From assembly GCA_025360745.1 (NCBI GenBank), contig JANYBP010000097.1:1-47351 (forward strand): DNA of 47,351 nt, given 5' to 3'. A program made the position numbers and the translations under genes. Under the pieces are notes generated by a model. That model made no database searches. It was not told where the DNA came from and was given only the letters and a program-made list of their open reading frames with translations. Of this stretch, positions 1-8,700 are shown one piece after another. How positions within the stretch are numbered: position 1 is the first letter of the stretch; the number at the start of each line of letters is the position of its first letter. This DNA is from a bacterium. GTDB lineage: Bacteria; Verrucomicrobiota; Kiritimatiellia; CAIKKV01; CAIYGI01.

Positions 1-16
1 GTTCGACAGGAAGAAA

Positions 17-685
17 ATGAAGAGAAAAACTCTACTGAGTTGGAGCAGCGGCAAGGACAGCGCATGGGCGCTTCATCTGCTCCGGCATGACCCCACGACA
101 GACCTCCAGGGGTTGTTCACGGTCATGAACCAGAGATACAATCGCGTGTCCATGCATGCCACTCGACTGGACCTGTTGCGTAGGCAAGCCGAAGCAGCCA
201 AGTTGCCGATCCAACTCATCAATCTGCCCGATCCCTGCACAAACGACCAGTGCGACGCGATCATGCGACAATTCATTGCGGAAGCCAGCGGGAAGGGGAT
301 TGAATGCATCGCGTTCGGAGACCTGTTTCTTGAGGATGTCCGCCGGTATCGTGAGAACCAATTGGCCGGAACCAAAATCGAGCCGATCTTTCCGCTGTGG
401 AGAATCCCCACAGACCAACTCGCCGAGCAGATGCTCGCCGCAGGTTTGGAAGCTTATGTGAGCAGTGTTGACCTCAAGAAACTCCCTGCGCGTTGCGCGG
501 GGCGGAAATGGTCGCGGGAGTTGCTGAAGGACTTTCCAGCGGGAACTGACCCCTGCGGGGAAAATGGAGAGATTCATACGGTCGTTGTTGCGGGGCCGAT
601 GTTCCGCAAAGCCATTCCCGTCACGGTTGGCGAAACCGTGGAACGTAACGGGTTTGCGTATGCCGACATCATCCCAACGAACTGA
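17..685 (+). CDS. Dph6-like ATP-pyrophosphatase family protein (MJ0570-related)
   Basis: A 222-residue cytosolic protein of the adenine nucleotide alpha-hydrolase fold. The PP-loop SSGKDS lies at residues 10-15, where ATP would be bound for adenylation of a substrate. Other family signatures are AFGDLFLEDVRRYRE in the middle and DPCGENGEIHT near the C-terminus. In eukaryotes and archaea this family includes diphthine-ammonia ligase. Bacteria do not make diphthamide, so the substrate here is unknown. The ATG has AGGA five bases upstream. The stop codon falls inside an attC-like palindrome, as is usual for an integron cassette gene. The family call is firm; the reaction is not known. Confidence 0.85.
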   Translation: MKRKTLLSWSSGKDSAWALHLLRHDPTTDLQGLFTVMNQRYNRVSMHATRLDLLRRQAEAAKLPIQLINLPDPCTNDQCDAIMRQFIAEASGKGIECIAFGDLFLEDVRRYRENQLAGTKIEPIFPLWRIPTDQLAEQMLAAGLEAYVSSVDLKKLPARCAGRKWSRELLKDFPAGTDPCGENGEIHTVVVAGPMFRKAIPVTVGETVERNGFAYADIIPTN

Positions 686-752
686 AAGGATTGTCGAACC
701 ACCGGCGGCACCCTACGTCGCTTCGCGCCGCGGGTGCGCCGGATCGTTGGGC
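672..752 (+). other. attC-like palindrome (candidate integron recombination site)
   Basis: The left arm contains CCCAACGA (673-680) and the right arm TCGTTGGG (744-751). Inner arms GGCGGCACCC and GGGTGCGCC surround a short loop. GTTGGGC at 746-752 fits the integron core GTTRRRY. The left box TCCCAAC misses RYYYAAC at one base. Length (81 bp) is normal for attC. The upstream gene stops inside it and the next gene starts 23 bp after it. The spacing between outer and inner boxes is lopsided, about 20 bases on the left against 2-3 on the right, so the call is tentative. Confidence 0.4.
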
Positions 753-775
753 ATCGGAAACTGAGGAAGAGCGAC

Positions 776-1306
776 ATGTCCAGCGCTGAATGTTCGGTGC
801 AGATCGAGTTCTCGCAGGTCTCTGGTATCGGAGACGACGCTGAAGATCATCTCCGGCGCATTAGCGGCAAGATTCTTGGTCGTGCCGCAGTCGGGGACCG
901 CGACTTTGACATGCCGATTGGATCACTCGAACTCGTATACGTGGATGTCGGGGGAGCGATGGACCGCGGAATCCCGCTCTACGACTTCTTCGATTACGAA
1001 GCCGTAGTCGACGACTACTGTCCGATGTTGTACGACCTCCAAACGGGGGAATTCAGTCACACGGTGCGACGCGTCCTTGGAGACGACGTGTTCCAGTGGA
1101 ACACTCTGATCCTGCATCGGCTCAAAACAACACAGGGGACAGGCAAACTATCGCAGGCATACGGTCAGTTGCAGGTTTCCCGTGTTCTGGCGACGGTTTC
1201 TGACTGGTCGAGGATGGACTTGCGGAGTATGCGGGCTGCAGAATACCGGGCGCGGCTTGGCAGTACGCTGGAATCGCGGGTGCGTTGCTTGGGTTGTGAA
1301 ACCTAG
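776..1306 (+). CDS. Hypothetical protein, C-terminus replaced by repeat-element sequence
   Basis: The start is ATG 776, with GAGGA eight bases upstream; in-frame codons before it lack a ribosome site. The product of 176 residues is acidic in its first two thirds and resembles no family I know. From about residue 120 onwards the reading frame runs into an inverted-repeat element starting at 1135, so the last 57 or so residues are probably not native. The first 45 bases of that tail recur in an intergenic copy at 31756. It begins just after the attC-like site, so it may be a former cassette gene. Probably a 3'-truncated gene. Confidence 0.55.
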   Translation: MSSAECSVQIEFSQVSGIGDDAEDHLRRISGKILGRAAVGDRDFDMPIGSLELVYVDVGGAMDRGIPLYDFFDYEAVVDDYCPMLYDLQTGEFSHTVRRVLGDDVFQWNTLILHRLKTTQGTGKLSQAYGQLQVSRVLATVSDWSRMDLRSMRAAEYRARLGSTLESRVRCLGCET

Positions 1307-1533
1307 GCGCAGCTTTTAACGCAAGCCTCTGCGTGTCGAGGCCGAAGCGCGTACGTAACGCGGTGCGGATACTGCCACTGGTCAGGTCGCCAACTCACGC
1401 AGTTGCCGGTAGGCACAAAGCGGCGGAGAAAATTCGCCGGCGGGCGACAGTGCGCGAGTCAGGCGGTGGCGTTGGACATTCGCCGCGCCGCGTGTCATGG
1501 CCATCACCTGGCGTCCACAGTTTGCCTGTCCCC
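1135..1533 (+). mobile_element. 399-bp element bounded by 13-bp perfect inverted repeats
   Basis: GGGGACAGGCAAA at 1135-1147 is matched exactly by its reverse complement TTTGCCTGTCCCC at 1521-1533. The first part recurs at 31756-31800 with few changes. GGGGACAGGC ends of this type are known around REP-associated (Y1/IS200-like) transposase genes, but no transposase frame is visible inside. It is therefore a remnant or non-autonomous derivative. It overlaps and ends the preceding reading frame. Confidence 0.6.
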
Positions 1534-1588
1534 GAACCCCTGCCGTACACACGCGCAACGTGGAAAGGGTCAGCGATGGGGGTGGGCT

Positions 1589-1686
1589 GGTAGGGCGGCC
1601 TCGCCGAGGCCGCCGGAACTTGGATAAGAACAGGCAGGCAATTGTGTGTGGATCGAAGACGGCGCTCTCGGCGAGAGCGCCCTACC
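1589..1686. repeat. Double-hairpin intergenic repeat, copy 1
   Basis: Two near-perfect 21-bp palindromes, 1594-1614 (GGCGGCCTC core) and 1661-1681 (GGCGCTCTC core), flank a spacer of about 46 bp. The whole begins GGTAGGGCG and ends GCGCCCTACC, giving terminal inverted repeats. A second copy lies in opposite orientation at 34173-34269, with conserved spacer words (ACAGGC, TTGTGTG, CGAAGACGG). No gene is inside. It is a dispersed non-coding REP/BIME-like element. Confidence 0.75.
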
Positions 1687-1727
1687 TTTCCATTTCACCA
1701 CATCACTGAGGGGATACGCGCAATATC

Positions 1728-1756
1728 TTGAGTCCACGGGCTGCGCGTGATAATCT
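1728..1756 (+). promoter_or_regulatory. Promoter duplicated from the 10.1-kb locus
   Basis: TTGAGT (1728-1733), a 17-bp spacer and TAATCT (1751-1756). The same boxes and spacing precede the gene at 10128. They lie in a 160-bp block (1714-1873) that aligns without gaps to 10079-10238. Here it would drive the pseudogene remnant and the antitoxin gene at 1891. Confidence 0.45.
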
Positions 1757-1762
1757 GCACCC

Positions 1763-1906
1763 ATAAAAGTTGACCGTAACGCGTTGCAGATTTTGGATCT
1801 GCACCGCCAGTCCAACGATCGGTACTGGCATGCGAAAACGCCGGTCCGGCGGATGCGCGCTGTGCAAATCAATTCTGAAGGAATAATGCCATGGCCACGA
1901 GCATAG
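1763..1906 (+). pseudogene. Remnant of the nucleotidyltransferase-partner gene (copy of 10128 gene)
   Basis: Translating from 1763 gives IKVDRNALQI, then words such as NDRYWHAKTPV and RAVQIN. About 37 codons match the 63-residue protein encoded at 10128, with substitutions. The start codon has become ATA. After about codon 37 the frame leaves the homology and stops at 1904-1906, inside the antitoxin gene that begins at 1891. This looks like the 5' end of one small module joined to another, with the promoter region kept. Confidence 0.65.
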
Positions 1907-2121
1907 ACACACTGGAGTCGAAGGTTATGAAGCTTGGCATTGAGCATAGAGCCCGCCTGGCCGAAAAATTGATTTTGAGTTTGGATGCACCTTTCGATAC
2001 CGAAAACCTTCGTCTCTGGGTTGCGGAAGCCGAACGCAGGCTGCAGGAACTGCGCACCAGTAAGGGCAAGGAAGCGTCGGCCCGTGAAGTCTTTCGGCGT
2101 GCGCGGGCTGCCATCGCATGA
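1891..2121 (+). CDS. Addiction-module antitoxin, RelB/TIGR02574-like
   Basis: A 76-residue protein with the compact helical layout and lengths of TIGR02574-type antitoxins. It has an N-terminal segment MATSIDTLESKVMKLGIEHRARLAEKL, a middle of the type LSLDAP..., and a C-terminal segment with EAERRLQELR. In this family the N-terminus binds DNA and the C-terminus covers a RelE/ParE toxin. GAAGGA (1878-1883) is a ribosome site seven bases before the ATG. Its stop overlaps an ATG at 2118 in ATGA fashion, as expected for a coupled toxin gene. That downstream frame is only a stub, so this is probably an orphan antitoxin. Confidence 0.7.
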   Translation: MATSIDTLESKVMKLGIEHRARLAEKLILSLDAPFDTENLRLWVAEAERRLQELRTSKGKEASAREVFRRARAAIA

Positions 2122-2237
2122 TGCGCATTACCTTCCATGATCTGGCTTCAGCGCACAAACTGAGGCGCGCTTGCCGCGCCGTCAGCCTGTGTCGTTTGGT
2201 TCGGTGCTTTCCTTCGTATCAGCGCTCGATACGTTAA
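2118..2237 (+). pseudogene. Stub of the partner toxin gene
   Basis: An ATG overlaps the antitoxin stop by four bases and opens a 39-codon frame. It begins MMRITFHDLA, which resembles the first strand of RelE/ParE toxins. After about ten codons the sequence enters the 3' end of the convergent membrane-protein gene and all similarity ends. The toxin appears lost by deletion or recombination near 2148. Confidence 0.45.
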
Positions 2238-2666
2238 ACCCGCGGCTGCCCAGACAATGGCGGCAAAGGCCAGCCAGAGCAATCGGAGTTCCAACATGGT
2301 CACGCTTCCCAAAAGTCGACCTCCGCAGGGCGCGTCGAGCGCCCACCAACCAAACGGAATAAAGGGGATGAAGTAGGTCAACGGGTCTCGCGACACGTAC
2401 AGGCGATCGTTGAAAAACACAACCCATGCAGCGTTTGCCACGGCCCCGTACGCGAACAGAAACACAAGAAAGAGCAAAGTTCGCGCGATACGGCGCAAGT
2501 ACAACCTGATCCCTTTGCCGGGGATCGTGAGCAGCATGATGACGACGAGCCCCGCAAACAGCAACAGGAAGATAGTGCCGGCGATGCAGCCGTAAAAGAG
2601 CGTCTCCTCCACGATGGTGTTCATTGTTTTCGCGGTGAACAGCGTTATTGAGTCTACCTCGTGCAT
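2148..2666 (-). CDS. Small integral membrane protein, unknown function
   Basis: 172 residues from the ATG at 2666 (MHEVDS); an ATG at 2624 (MNTIVEE) is an alternative start. At least three hydrophobic segments are visible: CIAGTIFLLLFAGLVVIMLL, TLLFLVFLFAYGAVANAAWVV and LLWLAFAAIVWAAAGLTY. The tail is polar (IRRKAPNQTTQADG...). I recognise no family. The gene converges with the broken toxin-antitoxin locus, and its last codons overlap the toxin stub, so its C-terminus lies at a rearrangement point. It is separated from the giant gene upstream by about 50 bp on the same strand and may be its distal partner. Confidence 0.55.
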   Translation of the reverse strand: MHEVDSITLFTAKTMNTIVEETLFYGCIAGTIFLLLFAGLVVIMLLTIPGKGIRLYLRRIARTLLFLVFLFAYGAVANAAWVVFFNDRLYVSRDPLTYFIPFIPFGWWALDAPCGGRLLGSVTMLELRLLWLAFAAIVWAAAGLTYRALIRRKAPNQTTQADGAASAPQFVR

Positions 2667-2715
2667 GGACAACCCTACGCAATGGAACGTAAAATATCGT
2701 TTCTGGCGGCGATTG

Positions 2716-5700
2716 TCATTCCCAAGCTCCGAGCCGGGCGCGGAGGCGGGCCGCCAGTGTCAGGATGGCGTTGCGGCGGGTTTTGAAAAGGATGGCGCCG
2801 CCGACCACGGCGATACCGAGCAGCAGCAACAGCGCGCCGATCCCCATCATCTGCACGGAGCGATCGAAGGCCCGGAATTGCTTCACCACCAGCGCGACCA
2901 GATCCGTGGCAAAACCCGCAAACCCGAAGTAGAGGTATAGCTGAACGCGCAGCAGCGGTCCCAGCGCCATCACGCCCAGACAGAGCAGGATCATGGTCAG
3001 GTGAAAACCGACCGGATACCGGTTGTCCAGCAGCGCGTAGTAGCCGCAACTTCCGAGCATGGCAAGCACGGTGACGAGGCGCACGGAGTTGCGCAGCGCC
3101 GATGACATGTGTTCACCGAAGAGCCAGACCAGCCCGAGCACGCCGAGGCCGACCGGGACGATGTACGCCTGCAGGCAGCGCAGATCGAGCCGGGCCCAGA
3201 AGAGCAGGCAGACAAAGCCGACAAACCCGAGCATGGAGACGGCGTTGTACGGCGAGTCGCGCTTTCCGCCGCCATGCCAGGCAAAGAGCATCGCCTGGAC
3301 GCCGATCACGATCAAGGCGAGATCGGCGCTCAGGTGGTTCGTCAACAGCCATAGGCATTGCAACAGCGGCAGCAGCCAGACGGCGCCGGTCATGGTTCGG
3401 GCCAGCCCGGGCTGCTTGTGCCAGACCAACCGCTTGGCGGAACTGAAGGCGATCGAGGCGCCGAGGCTGAGCCAGACGTCATACTCGTAGGTCCAGAAAG
3501 TGAAGTGCAGGAAGATCAGTCGGCGCAGCATAACCCAAACGCCCGCGAGGCTGAGCACACTCAGGGTATACGGAAGCGCGCCGTCGCGGAGGCAACCCTC
3601 GCGGAGCCACGCGGCGCAGCAGAGTCCCCAGACAAAGGCCAGGCCCAGCATCCGGGCAAGGGCGCCGTGTCGCGCATCGTCCAGCAGGAAGGTGAGCAGC
3701 ACGAGCCCCGCAAAGGCGCAGGCCAGAAAAGCGCGCGCCACGACCGCGCCATCGCGCCGGCAGAACGCGACAACTTCATGGGTAAGCCGGCGGAGGGTCA
3801 TATGTGTCGCCGTAAGTCCAGTTGCCGATTCCACCAGTCGAGTGAACATGCCGACGCCAAGCAGAGCCGTCACGCTACCCAGCAGCGGACGGAACCCCGC
3901 CGGATTGTCGCCGGTGAACCAGCGTGTGCCGAAGTAGGTGAGCCAGAGCGGCGCGGCGAGTATCAGCATGACGAGCGTGCGGGCAAACGGCGCATCCTCG
4001 GCGAGTGGTGTCAGCAGGCCATTACCCGCCATGACCGCGGCGATCAGCAATCCGCTGCCCGTGGCCGGTCCATGATAGAGCAGATGCCCGGCGCAAATCA
4101 GGGCCAACCGGCCGGCGCCCAGCCACTGCACGACCGGCGCCATCCAGTTCCGGACGTTACGCCACCACAGCGCCGCCGCCAGCCACGGCAGCAGCAGGAA
4201 CCAGACGACTTGCCGGGCCGGAATCACCCCCGGCGCGCTTTCCGGCAGGAGGAAGTCGAAGTGCAGGGCCAGCAGGATTTCGAACACAGCCACGCCCCAG
4301 TAGGCCTTGGCCCAAGGCGCTCCGATCGCGGCTTGATGGATCAGCACACTCGCCAGCGCCACCAGCAGCGGCGTGGTCTCCCGGCTATGTGCCGTAAATT
4401 CCTGCGACAGTCCGGCGACGACCGCCACATGCGCCGCCACCGTCAGAAACAGGCCCCATAGCCGCCGGTGCGCATGCCATTCCTCCGCGCCGATGCCGCC
4501 GGTGTATTGGATCAGGTTGCGTAACGGCGATTGCTGGTAACTCAACAGAACGAGCAGGTGCGCGGCGCCGACCGCCGCCCATGCGGCCGCCATCGGGAAA
4601 GCGAAGGGCGAGAGTCCCGGGAACCATGTCGCGAGAAAATAGAAGCCGGTCATGAGCGCCAGTCCGCCGGACAGCGCCGTCCATGGCGCGCCCCCCAGTC
4701 CGCGCAGGCGGATCAGGATCAGCCCCATGAGCAAGGCGGCCGCCGCGCCGGTGTGGTACACGTGCAGGTTCAACGGCGCCGCCGGAAACAGAATCATCTG
4801 GCACGGCAGACGGAAGACATACAGCACGAGAATCAGCATGGCAAAGGCGGCGGCGCTGGTGCGGAAGCGTCCGCCGGTCAGCATGCTTTCCGCCGTGGTT
4901 TGCCGGATGTTGAGGAACCACTCCGCCGCGATCCAGCAGGCCGCCGCCGGGAGTGACAGCGCGTACAGCGCCGCTTGCGGCGTGCGAAGCGCCGGAATCA
5001 GCAGCGCGCCGCACCAGAGCGTGAGTCCGAGCGCAACGTGCCAGAGCGACTCCATCCATGCGCCGGTCTGCGCACGCAGGTACTCGGGGCGCCGCGCCGC
5101 AAACCGGAAATAGGCGCCCGCGCTGAAAGCCAGCACCCCCGAAACGGCGAAACGCAAGACCGGAATCCGCGCCAGATCCGGATTGCCGATGTAGTTCATA
5201 CCGAGCAGCACGAGTGTCAGGCCGGCCAGCACGGTGCAGCCGTAATGCAGACGGAGCGCGGCCGTGAGACGCGCTTGCGATCCCGAACGCAACACCAGCC
5301 ATCGCAATGTGGCAAACTCCGCAATGGTCAAAACGGCGGCGAGGCCGACGAGATGAGCCGGCATCAGTTGCAGGTCGAGCAGGTCGCGCCCCCACAGCAC
5401 GGCAAGGGCGAAGATGTTGGCCAACGGCAGCAGGCACTCCGCCGTACACCACAGCGCCGCCCGTCGCCAGTACCAGCCGGCGAACACAAACGCCAACACC
5501 GCGGCGAACGGCGCCAGCGCTTGCACGCCACGGGCGTCATTCGCTTGCCCGGTGGCGGTTAACACAACCTGGAAGCAGGCCGCACTGACCGCCAGCAAAA
5601 GGCCGGGCCCGAGGAACCACGGCGCCTGGGGCGAGGTGGTGACCCATTCCGGCAGTTGCGACGTCATGCCGCGCAGCAAGCGCGGTCCGCGCGCAGCCAG

Positions 5701-8700
5701 CAGGCGGGCCAGAAAGGGGATCAGGCAGAGCAGGAGCGCAAAGGCGGACAATCGCCACGGACGGCACAGCTCATCCGCGCTGCACGGCAGCAGGCAAAGC
5801 AGATAGCCGAATGCCACCGCAAGAAGCGCGAAACCGGCGCAGGCCTGAGCGCGGGCGGCAAGCAGCAGGCTGACGACGAGCAGCCCGATCATGGCCGGTT
5901 GCAGCGTGAATTTCAGCATTCCGCCATCGACCGGATGGATCGAAAAGAGGGCGCCGATTGCCAAGAAAGGCGCAAGCAGCGTCGCGCCCGCCACGAACGG
6001 CGCGCGGAGCGGATGCAGTCCGGCGCGCAGTTTCGGGAGGAACTCCAGGGCCACGTCCGCAAGCAGCACTGCCAGCAGCAGTGCGGGCAGTTCCCCGAAC
6101 GATGCCGGCAGATCGCGGCAGGCACACAGCCAGGATGCGGTCAGCGCGAAGAGCACGGCGCCGAAGCGACGTCGCGAGCTGCGCAGTCCGTGCCAGACAA
6201 GTTGCGCCGCCAGGAAGAGCGCGAGCCAATGGAGACTCTTGCGGTTGTCGTGAAAAGGACTTTGGATGATGACCGTGAGCAGCGCCGCAACAGCGACACT
6301 GGCGCGCGACAGTAAATCCAGGCGTGGTTGAACGAAGAAATCGCCGACCCATTCGAAGCGGCGCGCAACCGCGGCTTCCGCGGCGAGCAGCACTGTCAGC
6401 GCCACGCCGGTCCAGAGCAATGGATGCTGGAACATGGCCATGCCTTTGCAACCGGCTGCGTCGCACCCCATGGCGATGCCGACGCCGAGCAGCACCCAGG
6501 ATGCATGGAAGAGGAGTTTCGTCGCGCGCGATTGACGGGCGTAGATGGCGGCGGCGTAGCCGGTCATTGCGAGGCAGATGCTGGAGACAAGGAACGGCAT
6601 TTGATCGGGATGAGGTTGGATTTGAAGAATCAGCGCTTTGGCGGACAACCAGACAACGGCGACCAGGATGGGCGCCGAGAAGAGGTTCTGAATGCCGCGG
6701 CGGATTTCAACGCGGCGCACTGCGAAGCAGACAAAGGTCAGCGCCAGCGCGGCAACGGCGCTGGTCAGACCGGAACCATCATACAGCCACGTCGGCATGG
6801 CGCCATCCGGCATTCGAAAAAACGGCAAAATCACCGCCAGTAGAATGACCGCCAGCAAGGCGGGCAGTTGGGCGCGCGCCTGCCAGGCTGTCACTCCCAG
6901 CGTGACGGCCAACAGCGCGCCGCCCGCCAGGTCGGCGCCGGTCAGCGCGGGACCGTTCGCCAGAATCAGGCGCAGGCAAAGGCCAAACATGCCGACGCCC
7001 CCGAAACAGGTTGCCAGAGCACTGCCGTTCGTGCGCCACACCGCGGCCGGCACGAGGCGCGCCAAAGTCAGCCACACCGTTGCCAGCAGACCGAAGCCCA
7101 TGGCGAGCGTGTTGCCGTCGAATCGGTACTGCCGCATGTCGGCGCAGCCGAGATAGGGGAGCCCGAGCCCGGCGGCGGCGGCGGCGATGGCCAGCCAGTC
7201 GCGGCGGTCCGCCCGCGTGGCGCGCACGGCGAAAAAAGCGGCGACGGCGAGCAGCGTTAACCCGGTTTGCCACGGCGCCGAGCGCAGATGAAATTGCGAG
7301 AGCACGGCCACGATGGCGGTCAGGAGCAGCAACGGAGGCTGGATCTCGATCGCGACCTGACGCAGGCGCGTCTCGCCCAGGCGTCCGGAAAACGCGCGTA
7401 CGGCGCCAACCGCGAACGCCAGCGACAATCCGAGCGCGGGCAGGAGGTTCAATTCGCGGCTGCACGGGAACGTATGCAGCAGCCCGATGGATGCGCCGCC
7501 GAGCAGGCAGAGCGTGGTTCCAATCCAGTAATGCACGACACCCGGACGGCGCGGCGCCTGCACCAGCCAGACAACGCCTGCCAGCAGCAACGCCACCAGG
7601 CGCAACCATTCGTTGCCGGCGGCCATCAGGATTCCGAGCAGCAGCGCGGCATAGCCGAGGAACGATTCTCCGCCGTAGGTTGCGCCGGTGTCGCGAAGTT
7701 CGCAGGCGCGACGCTCCCAGCGCAGCAGTGTGGCGCCGGCCAGGATCGCCGCCAGCGCGTAATCCTGCAACTGCGGCGTGATGTGGAGATGAAAATGCCG
7801 CCATGCGGCCACCTGCGCGGTGGTGGCGGCCATGGTGATGCCGAAGAACCAGGGAACGAGTTTCGCGGCCAGCAATTCCCGGGTGAGCACGGTCTGCAAA
7901 AAACGGTTGGAGACAACCAGCAGCAGGAGCACGGCCGCTGTGATGGTGACGGGGACGAGCGCGGCGCTGTGACCCGCTACCGCACCGCGGATGCCGGGCA
8001 TGTCGCCAAGCACCGCCAGCAGATTGACCGCCAGCAGTGGCGCGCCCAGCAACAGGCGGAGCTCGCGTCTCATGACGCCGCACCAGCGCCAGAGGCCGAA
8101 TCCGGTCAGCGCCGCGTAGAGGCCAAGCGCAGGCAGCACGAAAGCGGCGGCGCGCGGATCGTCCCCGGCGCGGCAGAGCACCATGAAGTTGACCGGCAGC
8201 AGGCAAACTGCGCCACCCAGCAGGAATGTGCCGGTGACGCGCAGATCCTCATGTCGCCTGAACAAACGCAATCCAAGTTCCGCCATGCCGCCCGTGAAGG
8301 CGGCCAGCAGCACCGGCAGGAAGAGGTAGCGCACGAACGCACTCTTGTCCCAGGTGAAGTACGCCAACAGCGAGGCGCCGGCCACGACCATGAGCAGCCC
8401 GGCGATGATGTACCAGTTCGCGGCCAGAAACGGCTGGATGTGCGACTCCCACACGGTCGGTTCCGCCGGCGGGCGTGCTACGGGGTCCGGATACCGCCGG
8501 CTGACAACCGTACTTGCGGGGGTGCGCTCCGCCGACAGGGGCGATATGGCCAACCCCGAAGCTTCCCGCACCGCCGACGTGGGAACAAATTGCGCAACGG
8601 CCCGCGGAAACGCTATCGGCGTGGCAAGGGGACGGCCGAGCCGAATGACATCCGTCGGCGTCAGGATGGATTCCCAGCGACTGACAAAGTCGTCCGGCTG

